DNA from: RGIG9379 sp031553005
GTDB lineage: Bacteria > Bacteroidota > Bacteroidia > Bacteroidales > Paludibacteraceae
Direction of reading: 5' to 3'
DNA length: 64,000 nucleotides
NCBI GenBank assembly: GCA_031553005.1
Contig: JAVBMA010000004.1
Coordinates: forward strand, 62,001-126,000
Made by a program: the position numbers and the translations under genes. Within the stretch, counting starts at the first letter, position 1, and every line of letters starts with the position of its first letter. The notes under the pieces were generated by a model that was not told the origin of the DNA, made no database searches, and saw only the letters and a list, made by a program, of their open reading frames with translations. Positions 48,705 to 58,034 of the stretch are shown here, piece after piece.

Positions 48705-49565
48705 ATGAAAAAGAACGTATTTTATTTATTGTTGGCAGTATTGGGATTTATTGTATTACCATCTTGCAGCAAAGACGATGACGAAACCGATTATGCTACG
48801 CAAATAGCTAAAACTTATGATGGTGCATTGAGTATAAGTGGTGCCCCTTATACTTCAAATCAATTAACAATAAATAGAACAGCAACAAACAAGATTCAAT
48901 TGAAATTGAATGGTTTTTCTTACGCTGGAGTAATCACTATTGGCGATATAATTGTAGATGATGTAAATGTAACAAAAAGCGATAGCATTCGTTTTGAAGT
49001 TCAAGACAAAACTATTTCTGTAAGTTTGAACGGATCAGAACAAGCCGTTTCTCTTACTATGAAAGGAGCTTATTCAAATGGAGCTTTGTTGGTTCGTTTG
49101 TCTGTAGGAATTAGCAGTAGTACGGTAATACCGGTAGTGTTCAATAGCGATAAATCGTTAGTAGGTACTTCTGCTGGAGGATCAACTGAAGAAGGTCCAG
49201 AAGATCCTGCTACTTTTGAAGAGGCATGGGCAGGAATAGAAGGTGATTATAGCGGAAATGTATCGGCTATGGAAATGCAGCTTCCAAGTGTTGTTAATGT
49301 TGTTAAAGTTGCAGGAGGAGATTATAAAATAAATATTACAGTAAACTCACTTCCAATACCGAATATGAGTTCGATTACTGTTTCTGATATTGTGGTGTCA
49401 GAACAGAATGGTGTATGTGTTTTTTCAGGATCTTCGACAGCTGGAGGTTTTCCTACGACAATAATGGGGAGAGTAACAGAGGTTGGAAAAATTGAATTTA
49501 CAGGAAGGGTAGAAGAAATACCAACTATTGGTACTATTGATCTTTCTTATTCGGGAACAAAATAA
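48705..49565 (+). CDS. Calycin-like domain lipoprotein, two tandem domains
   Basis: A 286-residue lipoprotein. Signal peptide with lipobox LPSC (C21) followed by SKDDDE, an acidic run fitting the Bacteroidota surface lipoprotein export signal. Two related beta-barrel domains are visible, about 33-135 (YDGALSISGAPYTSNQLTINRTATNKIQLKLNGFSYAGVITIGDIIVDDV) and about 178-285 (GDYSGNVSAMEMQLPSVVNVVKVAGGDYKINITVNSLPIPNMSSITVSDIVV), matching the Bacteroidales calycin-like/lipocalin-like family. Ligand and role are unknown. Monocistronic; a perfect terminator follows and overlaps the end of clpB. Confidence 0.75.
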   Translation: MKKNVFYLLLAVLGFIVLPSCSKDDDETDYATQIAKTYDGALSISGAPYTSNQLTINRTATNKIQLKLNGFSYAGVITIGDIIVDDVNVTKSDSIRFEVQDKTISVSLNGSEQAVSLTMKGAYSNGALLVRLSVGISSSTVIPVVFNSDKSLVGTSAGGSTEEGPEDPATFEEAWAGIEGDYSGNVSAMEMQLPSVVNVVKVAGGDYKINITVNSLPIPNMSSITVSDIVVSEQNGVCVFSGSSTAGGFPTTIMGRVTEVGKIEFTGRVEEIPTIGTIDLSYSGTK

Positions 49566-49587
49566 GTCTTGATTGATTCATAAATAT

Positions 49588-49629
49588 AAAAAAGAACAGG
49601 TTGACTTTTAAGTCAACCTGTTCTTTTTT
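49588..49629. terminator. Bidirectional terminator between calycin lipoprotein and clpB
   Basis: A perfect inverted repeat centred at 49608/49609 (half AAAAAAGAACAGGTTGACTT) with A- and T-runs on both sides; it overlaps the first two bases of the clpB stop codon. Confidence 0.85.
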
Positions 49630-52216
49630 AATTTTTAAATTTAAGCTCATCGCCAGCCATATCAATAATGATTGGTTTCTCCTTGTCAATATTCTGGGCA
49701 ATCAACTCTTTTGAAAGTTGATTCAGTAAATAACGCTGAATAATACGTTTTACCGGACGTGCGCCAAATTGAGGATCATATCCCTCTTTTGCGATGAAAT
49801 CTACCGCTTTGTCCGTTACGACCAGTTTTACTCCGTTTTGTCCAAGCATCTTTTCAATACCCTTTATTTGCATTTTGACAATTTCCAGAATCTCTTCCTT
49901 ATTCAATGGAGTGAACATAATCAATTCGTCAATACGGTTGAGGAATTCCGGACGGATTGTTTGCTTCAGCAATTCAAAAACTTCGTTTTTAGTCGTTTCT
50001 ATTACCTCTTCACGGTTGTTATCATTTATTTTTTCAAACTTTTCCCGGATCAAAGACGATCCTATATTTGATGTCATAATGATAATCGTATTCTTGAAGT
50101 TTATTAGCCGTCCCTTATTGTCTGTCAACCGCCCGTCGTCCAATACTTGCAATAGCGTATTGAAAATATCCGGATGGGCTTTCTCTATTTCATCAAATAA
50201 AACTACGGAATAAGGTTTCCTGCGGATTGCTTCCGTCAATTGCCCGCCTTCTTCGTATCCTACATATCCCGGAGGCGAACCGATAAGGCGCGTTACCGAA
50301 AATTTTTCCTGATATTCGGACATATCAATACGGGTCATCATATTTTCATCATCAAACAGGAACTCCGCTAAAGCCTTAGCAAGTTCCGTTTTTCCCACCC
50401 CGGTAGTTCCGAGAAAGATAAAGGAACCGATAGGTCTTTTGGGGTCTTGAAGTCCGGCACGGCTCCGGCGCACAGCATCCGAGATTGCCGAGATAGCCTC
50501 GTTTTGTCCGATTACACGCTTATGCAGTTCATCTTCCAGGTTTAGTAATTTCTCTTTTTCGCTCTGCATCATTTTGCTTACCGGGATTCCAGTCCAACGT
50601 GAAACGATATCGGCAATATCTTCGCTGTCTACCTCTTCTTTAATCATTGGCGAATTAGCTTGCATCTCCTGCAATTTTTCCTGATATTCCGCAATTTGTT
50701 TCTCCGCTCCTTTAATCTTTCCGTAACGGATTTCAGCTACAGCGCCGTAGTTTCCTTCACGCTCGGCGCGTTCGGCTTCGTAGCGGAAATTTTCGATATC
50801 AATCTTCAATTGTTGGATTTTATTGATCATCTCTTTTTCAGAGCTCCATTTGGCACGGATAATATTGCTCTCTTCCTTCAGCTCGGCAATCTCTTTATTG
50901 AGCAACTCCAACTTTTTAGTGTTGTTTTCCCTTTTGATCGCTTCACGTTCTATTTCCAATTGTTTGATGATACGCTCTTTGGTATCCAGTTCTTCCGGAA
51001 CCGAATCAACTTGCAGCCGTAGCCGGGCAGCCGCTTCATCCATCAGGTCGATAGCCTTATCGGGCAGGAAACGGTCTGTTATATACCTGCTTGAAAGTTC
51101 AACGGCGCTGATGATTGCATCGTCTTTAATACGTACTTTATGATGGTTTTCATATCGCTCTTTTAATCCGCGGAGGATAGAGATTGTACTTGCTTCATCC
51201 GGTTCATTTACCATTACAATCTGAAAACGGCGTTCTAGTGCTTTATCCTTTTCAAAGTATTTCTGATATTCGTCCAATGTGGTAGCCCCGATAGCACGAA
51301 GTTCGCCCCTTGCCAGCGCCGGTTTCAGGATATTGGCAGCATCCATTGCCCCTTCACTTTTTCCTGCGCCTACCAATGTGTGGATCTCGTCGATAAAGAG
51401 GATGGTCTCGCCATCTGACTTCGTTACTTCATTGACTACTGCTTTCAGGCGTTCTTCAAATTCTCCTTTATATTTGGCTCCTGCAATGAGGGCTCCCATA
51501 TCCAACGAGAAAATTTGTTTGCTTTTCAGGTTTTCCGGAACGTCCCCGCGCACAATCCTGTGTGCAAGCCCTTCGACGATAGCCGTTTTTCCGGTTCCCG
51601 GTTCGCCGATAAGGATAGGATTGTTTTTTGTCCGTCGGCTCAGGATCTGCAAAACCCTTCGTATTTCGTCGTCACGGCCGATAACCGGATCCAGTTTTCC
51701 GGCACGGGCGCGTTCATTCAGGTTAATCGCATATTTACTTAACGAATCGTATGTATCTTCTGCCGATTGGCTTGTTACGTTTGTCCCTTTCCGCAATTCC
51801 GTAATAGCTTGTTGAAGATCCTTTTCGGTCAGCCCGGCATCTTTAAGCAGGGATGATATTTCACTCTTTTCTGTCAGCAATGCCATTAAGATATATTCAA
51901 CGGAAACAAACTGGTCACTAGCTTTTTTAGAGAGCTCTTCGGCTTTTTGCAATACTGCGTTTGATTCTCTTGAAAGGTAAGGTTCACTTCCGCTTACTTT
52001 CGGAAATGAATCAATGATTTTATCAAGATCGGCATTTAGTTTTGCAGCATTAACTCCTAATTTGTTAAATACAAAGTTGGTAACATTTTCGCCAACCTTA
52101 ATGATACTTTTCAATAGATGTGCGGCTTCGATGGCTTGCTGGTCTTTGCTTTTGACCAGATTAACAGCCTCTTGGACAACTTCCTGCCCTTTGATTGTAA
52201 AATTGTTAAAGTTCAT
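49628..52216 (-). CDS. clpB: ATP-dependent chaperone ClpB
   Basis: An 862-residue protein disaggregase working with DnaK. N-terminal Clp_N repeats (1-145), AAA-1 with Walker A GEPGTGKT, the coiled-coil middle domain (about 400-530, KERIIKQLEIEREAIKRENNTKKLELLNKEIAELKEE), AAA-2 with Walker A GTTGVGKT, and a C-terminal domain ending DELKFKN. Presence of the full middle domain separates it from ClpA/ClpC. Its length is normal. No CIRCE or TAnnTTTG element was recognised upstream; the promoter may use another sigma factor. It is alone on the minus strand. Confidence 0.95.
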   Translation of the reverse strand: MNFNNFTIKGQEVVQEAVNLVKSKDQQAIEAAHLLKSIIKVGENVTNFVFNKLGVNAAKLNADLDKIIDSFPKVSGSEPYLSRESNAVLQKAEELSKKASDQFVSVEYILMALLTEKSEISSLLKDAGLTEKDLQQAITELRKGTNVTSQSAEDTYDSLSKYAINLNERARAGKLDPVIGRDDEIRRVLQILSRRTKNNPILIGEPGTGKTAIVEGLAHRIVRGDVPENLKSKQIFSLDMGALIAGAKYKGEFEERLKAVVNEVTKSDGETILFIDEIHTLVGAGKSEGAMDAANILKPALARGELRAIGATTLDEYQKYFEKDKALERRFQIVMVNEPDEASTISILRGLKERYENHHKVRIKDDAIISAVELSSRYITDRFLPDKAIDLMDEAAARLRLQVDSVPEELDTKERIIKQLEIEREAIKRENNTKKLELLNKEIAELKEESNIIRAKWSSEKEMINKIQQLKIDIENFRYEAERAEREGNYGAVAEIRYGKIKGAEKQIAEYQEKLQEMQANSPMIKEEVDSEDIADIVSRWTGIPVSKMMQSEKEKLLNLEDELHKRVIGQNEAISAISDAVRRSRAGLQDPKRPIGSFIFLGTTGVGKTELAKALAEFLFDDENMMTRIDMSEYQEKFSVTRLIGSPPGYVGYEEGGQLTEAIRRKPYSVVLFDEIEKAHPDIFNTLLQVLDDGRLTDNKGRLINFKNTIIIMTSNIGSSLIREKFEKINDNNREEVIETTKNEVFELLKQTIRPEFLNRIDELIMFTPLNKEEILEIVKMQIKGIEKMLGQNGVKLVVTDKAVDFIAKEGYDPQFGARPVKRIIQRYLLNQLSKELIAQNIDKEKPIIIDMAGDELKFKN

Positions 52217-52697
52217 ATGCTTTGTGTTTTACTAGTAGACGAGTAAATGAATAGACAAGTTAACGAGAAATGTATCTCCTATTTTATTATAGAGCTATCG
52301 ATCACCCATAAAATATAGACTTTTGTCTGAAATGTTTATTTTTCTCGGTTAGTAGTGTTATTTTTTTATTTATATAGAAAAGGTGTTTCAAATTGTTTGC
52401 CATAAGAACAAATAAGATTGTGTTTAGGTTTATTTGTCTTAAGTTTTTGTCTGATACTGAAAAAATAGCAGTTTTTTTACAGAGGATATGAAATTTTGGC
52501 AGGATTTAAATATAAAAAAATGAAGAGGCTGTCCCAAAAGTCCTTTAACCACAAAGGGCACAAAGTTTTACACTAAGGGACACAAAGAATATTGGTTGAT
52601 TATCAAGATATTGTGAACTTTGTGAATTTCTTTTGTGTACTTTGTGGTTAAAGGACTTTTGGGACAGCTTCCTCATTACATATCGTTCATCTTTTAT
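52217..52697. other. Intergenic stretch between dnaB and clpB
   Basis: 481 bp. Contains a single AGTAGACGAGTAAATGAATA repeat word at 52234-52266 just above clpB, AT-rich DNA at 52270-52500, and the long inverted repeat at 52520-52676. No gene seen. Confidence 0.55.
52520..52676. repeat. 157-bp MITE-like long inverted repeat
   Basis: Arms of about 46 bp (52520-52565 and 52631-52676) match with few mismatches; ends carry GGCTGTCCCAAAAGTC, inner part carries TTAACCACAAAGGGCACAAAG. The centre also pairs partly, so the whole forms one hairpin. It starts 22 bp after the dnaB stop and could terminate dnaB. The ends resemble insertion-element termini; no transposase is inside. Confidence 0.7.
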
Positions 52698-54254
52698 TTA
52701 AAACGGCATTTCATTTTTTGCCGAAGGTAAAAAAGGGCTTGCGGAATTGGAAACGGTTCCTTCTTTTTCAAACTCGTCTTCCGATGTGTTGATTTTGGAA
52801 CCAAGGCTTATTGAACCACCTGTCGAAGAAGACGAGAAAGAGTCTTCGTATTCTTCCGATAGGTTTTGGAATTTTGCAAGCTCGCTTCTGAATCTAAGCC
52901 TTACATCGCCGGTTGCACCGTTTCTGTGCTTGGCAATAATGATTTCGGCTACTCCAAGAAGGGAATTTCCCTGCGAGTCTTCCGTTATTTTGTAATATTC
53001 GGGACGGTGAATAAAAAGTACCATGTCGGCATCCTGCTCGATAGCGCCGGACTCACGCAAATCGGAAAGTTGAGGGCGTTTCCCTTCTGCCCCCGTACGT
53101 CCTTCGACCCCGCGGTTTAACTGGGAAAGTGCAATAATCGGAATATTGAGTTCCTTGGCAAGTTGTTTCAACGAGCGGGATATCATACTTACTTCCTGTT
53201 CGCGGCTGCCAAAATGCATCCCGCTGGCATTCATCAACTGGAGGTAGTCGATAATGATGCATCTAACTCCGTGCTCTTTAACGAGACGGCGCGCTTTGGT
53301 GTTTAATTCAAATACCGAAAGGCTTGGGGTATCATCGACAAAAATAGGTATGTCGAAAAGGTTTCTTACTCTATGGTGCAGTTGTTCCCACTCGTAAGGA
53401 GCAAGGTTTCCGTTTTTAATTTTTTCCCCGGCTATTTCACAAGCATTAACCAAAAGACGGTTGACCAACTGCACGTTTGACATTTCCAGCGAGAAGAGTG
53501 CGACCGGAGCTTCGTTGTCTGCCATATTTTTAGCCATGGAGAGGACAAAGGCTGTTTTACCCATTGCCGGACGGGCAGCGATAATAACAAGGTCGGAGCG
53601 TTGCCATCCGGACGTGATTTTGTCCAAATCCCTGAAACCGCTGGTGACACCGCTTAGTCCGTCCGGACGGTTGGCGGCAACCTCAATCAGTTGAAGGGCT
53701 TCTTCAATGACCGGATTGATTTGGGTGTAATCCTTTTTAACGTTCCGTTGCGAAATTTCAAACAGGGAACCTTCGGCTTCCTGCATTAAGTCGTCGACGT
53801 CTGTTTTTTCGTCAAACGCTTTGTTTTGAATTTCGGTAGAGAAGCGGATCAGTTCACGCGCTAAACTCTTTTGTGCCAGAATCCGGGCGTGATAGTCAAT
53901 ATGCACCGAAGAAGTTACCTTTGAGGTTAGCTGAGCAATGTAATAAGCTCCTCCCGCATCTTCCAGTTGCCCTTCTTTCCGCAATTGTTCCGTGACGGTA
54001 ATCATGTCTACCGGATCTTGCTTAGCCGCAAGGTTAACGATAGCCGAATAAATTATCTGATGGGCATCTTTATAAAAAGATTCGGGTTTCAGATAATCAC
54101 AAACGATGCTATAGGCATCTTTTTCGAGCATGAGCGCGCCCAGGACGGCTTCTTCCAGTTCGGGAGCCTGAGGCGGCAGTTTGCCATACTCGTTAATAAT
54201 AGGACCTCCGCCCTGTGTCCTTTTTGTTCCTTTTGTATTTTTTTTAATGTCCAT
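52698..54254 (-). CDS. dnaB: Replicative DNA helicase DnaB
   Basis: A 518-residue hexameric replicative helicase. N-terminal DnaB domain: PPQAPELEEAVLGALMLEKDAY (about 22-43); RecA-like core: Walker A ARPAMGKTAFVLSMA, Walker B CIIIDYLQLM, then QEVSMISRSLKQLAKELNIPIIALSQLNRGVE and the sensor SDLRESGAIEQDADMVLFIHR. I start at ATG 54254 because the 37 upstream residues in the longer frame (54365) are not family sequence and lie in a repeat-like ACGCAAATTGCACGAAT stretch. A TACCTTTG element at 54489-54496 is the likely promoter, leaving a long leader. Confidence 0.93.
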   Translation of the reverse strand: MDIKKNTKGTKRTQGGGPIINEYGKLPPQAPELEEAVLGALMLEKDAYSIVCDYLKPESFYKDAHQIIYSAIVNLAAKQDPVDMITVTEQLRKEGQLEDAGGAYYIAQLTSKVTSSVHIDYHARILAQKSLARELIRFSTEIQNKAFDEKTDVDDLMQEAEGSLFEISQRNVKKDYTQINPVIEEALQLIEVAANRPDGLSGVTSGFRDLDKITSGWQRSDLVIIAARPAMGKTAFVLSMAKNMADNEAPVALFSLEMSNVQLVNRLLVNACEIAGEKIKNGNLAPYEWEQLHHRVRNLFDIPIFVDDTPSLSVFELNTKARRLVKEHGVRCIIIDYLQLMNASGMHFGSREQEVSMISRSLKQLAKELNIPIIALSQLNRGVEGRTGAEGKRPQLSDLRESGAIEQDADMVLFIHRPEYYKITEDSQGNSLLGVAEIIIAKHRNGATGDVRLRFRSELAKFQNLSEEYEDSFSSSSTGGSISLGSKINTSEDEFEKEGTVSNSASPFLPSAKNEMPF

Positions 54255-54900
54255 GCCTGATTTTAATGAATTGCCGGAGAAGACTGTTTTAAAAGAACGC
54301 AAGTGACGCAAATTGCACGAATCAATGTTATTGCATGAAATTCGTAATATCTTGATTTTAGGCAAAATATTAAATGCGCTGATTTACGCATTTTATGTCA
54401 ATCGTATTCTAAATAGCTTTGGATCAGCCCCTTCATTTTATTCGGTTTAACTGTTTGAAGAGGATAAGGCTTCCTTTTTATTTTTTTTCAAAGGTAAGAA
54501 ATATTTATCGTTTTTATTCTTTAAGATATTAACAAAGAATCAGTTGTGAACTTGTTGATAATTTCCCCCTTTTTTCATTATATCTGAATGAACTTTTTTG
54601 TTTTAAAGTAAAATAATACTATATGATTTTCTTTTATAATAAAAAAGGAAATATGGATTTTTATTTTGCCTGATTTGTTTATGGAATTTTCTTTTTGGAA
54701 AACTTTTTATTGTTTTTGATTTTTTAATATCTTTATTATTAGTTATTTGTATTTTAAAAACGGAAATTTAGATTTATCTGTTGATAACTAGTGTTGCAAA
54801 ATATTTGCATTTAAGAAAATCGAATGTAATATTGCATGAGTAAAAAAGGTTAGTTATTTGATAGAAAGAAACAGCGGAAATTTAATAAATAAAATCATAA
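54255..54900. other. AT-rich divergent region between dnaB and nrdJ
   Basis: 646 bp with strong AT bias. Holds a CGCAAATTGCACGAAT-type word next to dnaB, the dnaB promoter, and two TGTTGATAA motifs (54552-54560 and 54779-54787) that resemble DnaA boxes with one mismatch. No protein gene and no cobalamin riboswitch core was recognised. Confidence 0.45.
54489..54496 (-). promoter_or_regulatory. Promoter -7 element (TACCTTTG) of dnaB
   Basis: Exact TAnnTTTG match on the minus strand, 235 bp before the chosen dnaB start. Confidence 0.45.
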
Positions 54901-57435
54901 ATGAAAGAGAAAACATACTCTCATGATGAGGCTTATCAAGCCTCACTTGAATATTTTAAGGGAGATGAATTAGCTGCAAGGGTTTGGGTAAATAAATATG
55001 CACTTAAGGATTCTTTCGGAAATATTTACGAAAAGACTCCCGATGATATGCATTGGAGACTGGCCAACGAGATTGCCCGGATTGAACAAAAATATGAAAA
55101 TCCGATGACTGCTCAGGAGTTGTTCGACCTCTTTAAAGATTTTCGTTATATCGTTCCGCAAGGAAGTCCAATGTCCGGCATTGGGAATATTTATCAAATA
55201 GCTTCTCTTTCAAATTGCTTTGTTATTGGAATGGATGGGAGTGCGGATTCCTACGGGGCAATTATAAAGGTGGACGAAGAGCAGGTGCAATTGATGAAAC
55301 GGCGCGGTGGAGTAGGGCATGACCTTTCCCATATACGCCCTAAAGGTTCGCCTGTGAAGAATTCTGCGCTGACTTCTACCGGATTGGTTTCCTTTATGGA
55401 AAGATACTCTAATTCGACAAGGGAAGTTGCCCAGGATGGAAGACGTGGCGCTTTGATGCTAAGCGTTTCTATTAAACATCCTGATTCCGAATCTTTTATC
55501 GATGCAAAGATGACGGATGGAAAAGTAACAGGAGCCAATATCTCCGTCAAGATAGATGATGACTTTATGCAGGCTGTGATAAATAAAAAGCCTTATGTTC
55601 AACAATATCCTGTAGATTCATCTAATCCGAAAGTAACCCAGGAGGTGAATGCTGAAACGATTTGGAAAAAAATTATACATAATGCATGGAAGTCTGCCGA
55701 ACCGGGAGTCCTCTTTTGGGATACCATTATAAAAGAATCTGTCCCTGATTCTTATGCTGATCTCGGATTCCGGACTATATCCACCAATCCTTGCGGTGAG
55801 ATTCCGCTTTGCCCTTACGATAGTTGCCGTTTATTGGCTATAAACCTTTATTCGTATGTCGAAAAACCATTTACCCGCGAGGCTCAGTTCAATTTTGACT
55901 TGTTCAAAAAACACGTGGCTGTGGCTCAACGCATCATGGACGATATCATTGACCTCGAATTGGAAATGATCGACCGGATTATTGCAAAGATTGAATCGGA
56001 TCCTGAAAATATGGATATTAAGGAAACCGAATTGAAATTGTGGGAAAAGATTAAAAATAAATCCTCGTTAGGTCGCCGTACCGGTGTAGGTACTACCGCC
56101 GAAGGTGATATGCTTGCTGCTTTGGGACTTACTTACGGGACACCGGAAGCTGTCTATTTTTCCGAACAGGTACATAAGACAGTTGCCGTTGAGGCTTACC
56201 GTTCTTCAGTTACAATGGCTAAGGAGAGAGGCGCATTCGAAATTTATGATACGAAGAAAGAAAAAAATAATCCGTTCATCAATCGTTTGAAGGAAGCCGA
56301 TTCAGGATTGTACGAAGAAATGGTAAAATATGGCCGCCGTAACATTGCCTGCCTTACTATTGCCCCGACCGGTACTACCAGTTTGATGACTCAGACAACA
56401 TCGGGTATCGAACCTGTATTTTTGCCGGTATACAAACGCCGCCGGAAAGTAAATCCGAATGATACCAATGCACACGTGGATTTTGTGGATGAGGTAGGCG
56501 ACTCTTGGGAAGAATACATTGTTTTCCACCATAAGTTCGTAACCTGGATGGAAGCAAACGGATTCGATACAACCAAAAAATATACGCCGGAAGAGATTGA
56601 TATATTAGTTGCTAAATCACCATACTATAAAGCTACGACTCAGGATGTTAATTGGTTGGAAAAAGTGCGTATGCAAGGCCGTATCCAAAAATGGGTAGAC
56701 CATTCGATCAGTGTTACCATCAATGTGCCGGAAGATGTTTCCGAAAACCTGATCGCAAGTTTGTATGAAGAAGCATGGCGTTGCGGATGCAAAGGCGTTA
56801 CCGTATATAGAGAAGGTTCCCGTTCCGGAGTTCTTGTTTCAACTAAAAAAGAGAAAAAGCAAGACGCCTCGATGCAAAATATGGCGTCCAATCCTCGTCC
56901 GAAAGAGTTGGATGCAGATGTTGTACGTTTCCAGAATAACAAAGAAAAATGGATTGCATTTGTCGGTTTGATGAATGGGCATCCATACGAAATTTTTACC
57001 GGGCTTGCCGATGACGAAGATGGTTTGTTGATTCCGAAAACGGTTACTGAAGGTAAAATTATCCGGAACGACGACGAAGCGACAGGCGCTAAAAGATACG
57101 ATTTCCAATATTCCAACCGCCGCGGATATAAAACGACAATCGAAGGACTTTCTTATAAGTTCGATCCCGAATATTGGAATTATGCCAAATTGATTTCCGG
57201 AGTGTTGCGCTATGGAATGCCGATAGATCAGGTAATTAAATTGGTATCCGGATTACAATTGGGAAGTGAGTCGATCAACAACTGGAAAAACGGTGTAGAG
57301 CGTGCATTGAAAAAATATGTGCCGGACGGAACCGAAGCCAAAGGAGCTGTTTGCCCTAATTGCGGGCAGGCAACATTGAAATATCAGGAAGGTTGTTTGA
57401 TCTGTACCAGTTGCGGAACTTCCAAATGCGGATAA
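54901..57435 (+). CDS. nrdJ: Adenosylcobalamin-dependent (class II) ribonucleoside-diphosphate reductase
   Basis: An 844-residue class II RNR making deoxyribonucleotides by a coenzyme-B12 radical mechanism. Seen: IASLSNCFVIG (first Cys), RRGGVGHDLSHIRPKGSPV, the active-site-type loop NPCGEIPLCPYDSCRL (Cys with Glu), APTGTTSLMTQTTSGIEPVF, and a C-terminal zinc-finger-like CPNCG-x9-C-x2-CTSCG segment with final CG pair. Length suits the NrdJ family. There is no recognisable class I or III RNR gene nearby, and no obvious B12 riboswitch upstream. A perfect terminator follows. Confidence 0.92.
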   Translation: MKEKTYSHDEAYQASLEYFKGDELAARVWVNKYALKDSFGNIYEKTPDDMHWRLANEIARIEQKYENPMTAQELFDLFKDFRYIVPQGSPMSGIGNIYQIASLSNCFVIGMDGSADSYGAIIKVDEEQVQLMKRRGGVGHDLSHIRPKGSPVKNSALTSTGLVSFMERYSNSTREVAQDGRRGALMLSVSIKHPDSESFIDAKMTDGKVTGANISVKIDDDFMQAVINKKPYVQQYPVDSSNPKVTQEVNAETIWKKIIHNAWKSAEPGVLFWDTIIKESVPDSYADLGFRTISTNPCGEIPLCPYDSCRLLAINLYSYVEKPFTREAQFNFDLFKKHVAVAQRIMDDIIDLELEMIDRIIAKIESDPENMDIKETELKLWEKIKNKSSLGRRTGVGTTAEGDMLAALGLTYGTPEAVYFSEQVHKTVAVEAYRSSVTMAKERGAFEIYDTKKEKNNPFINRLKEADSGLYEEMVKYGRRNIACLTIAPTGTTSLMTQTTSGIEPVFLPVYKRRRKVNPNDTNAHVDFVDEVGDSWEEYIVFHHKFVTWMEANGFDTTKKYTPEEIDILVAKSPYYKATTQDVNWLEKVRMQGRIQKWVDHSISVTINVPEDVSENLIASLYEEAWRCGCKGVTVYREGSRSGVLVSTKKEKKQDASMQNMASNPRPKELDADVVRFQNNKEKWIAFVGLMNGHPYEIFTGLADDEDGLLIPKTVTEGKIIRNDDEATGAKRYDFQYSNRRGYKTTIEGLSYKFDPEYWNYAKLISGVLRYGMPIDQVIKLVSGLQLGSESINNWKNGVERALKKYVPDGTEAKGAVCPNCGQATLKYQEGCLICTSCGTSKCG

Positions 57436-57473
57436 TCTTTATCTCATATATTGATTTTTGTTTTGTATTTATT

Positions 57474-57502
57474 AACCTCCGGACAGAATCCGGAGGTTTT
57501 TT
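57474..57502 (+). terminator. Terminator after nrdJ
   Basis: Perfect 10-bp arms AACCTCCGGA (57474-57483) and TCCGGAGGTT (57489-57498), then a T-run. Confidence 0.85.
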
Positions 57503-57538
57503 GTAAGTGAGGGTTTGAATAAGATTTTATTTGATTAT

Positions 57539-57598
57539 CCGTAATCATACCACCAAAGATTATTTTTGAGAGATTCCTCTCTTTAGTCGGAATCACAG
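57539..57598 (-). repeat. GTCATTCCG-type dispersed repeat, inverted copy
   Basis: Read on the minus strand it begins GTGATTCCGAC, has GGAATCTCTC near the middle and ends GTGGTATGATTACGG. It pairs in inverted orientation with the copy at 57675-57736, which shares the ends and AATCT core. Confidence 0.5.
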
Positions 57599-57619
57599 CG
57601 CAACTTGTAAAGATATAGA

Positions 57620-57652
57620 GTAGAGAGAGGAGGCTTTGCCTCCTCCCTCTAC
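57620..57652. repeat. GTAGAG...CTCTAC palindrome
   Basis: GTAGAG (57620-57625), A, GAGGAGGC, loop TTT, GCCTCCTC, C, CTCTAC (57647-57652): 14 paired positions with one mismatched pair. It has the same outer hexamers as the palindrome in the RAYT gene and lies between the two GTCATTCCG-type repeats. Confidence 0.6.
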
Positions 57653-57674
57653 TTCCCTCCATACCTTAAAACAT

Positions 57675-57736
57675 CAGTCATTCCGGACGAAACGAAGTGT
57701 AGTGAGAAATCTTCAGAATTAGTGGTAATGTTGCGG
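57675..57736 (+). repeat. GTCATTCCG-type dispersed repeat, direct copy
   Basis: Begins CAGTCATTCCGGACGAAACG, continues GAAGTGTAGTGAGAAATCTTC and ends GTGGTAATGTTGCGG. It is the partner of the inverted copy at 57539-57598. Confidence 0.5.
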
Positions 57737-58034
57737 AATCAAGTTCATATAAAAATGATTTTTAGTCAAGCGTTCATGGAGCAATAACCATGCATTGTTA
57801 CAAATATCGTAGACTTAAGGAAAAAGACTATTGCATAAATCACAAAATTTAAATGCAGGCTCGAATCAATTCCAATAAAAAACCAATTGGCGGGTTCGTT
57901 TTTTAATATTGCAAAATAATGAGGTAACCCGGTTTTTCATTTGCTTTACTCATTCTTTAAATTGTTATTTCCATGTAACAGAAAAGAAACAGCAATAGAT
58001 GTTCTTTGTATTCGAATTTAAAAAATAAAAAAAC

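Larger units (their letters stand above)
57436..58034. other. Repeat-rich intergenic stretch of 599 bp
   Basis: Contains the nrdJ terminator (57474-57502), an inverted pair of GTCATTCCG-type repeats (57539-57598 and 57675-57736) flanking a GTAGAG palindrome (57620-57652), and about 300 bp of AT-rich sequence before the phosphatase gene. No gene seen. Confidence 0.6.

Noticed and set aside
54255..54365. N-terminal extension of dnaB by 37 residues
   Set aside because: The extension is not like DnaB sequence and lies in a repeat-like CGCAAATTGCACGAAT stretch; ATG 54254 directly precedes conserved residues.
57444..57662. 72-residue minus-strand ORF after nrdJ
   Set aside because: It is made of terminator and repeat palindromes, so it is not a gene.
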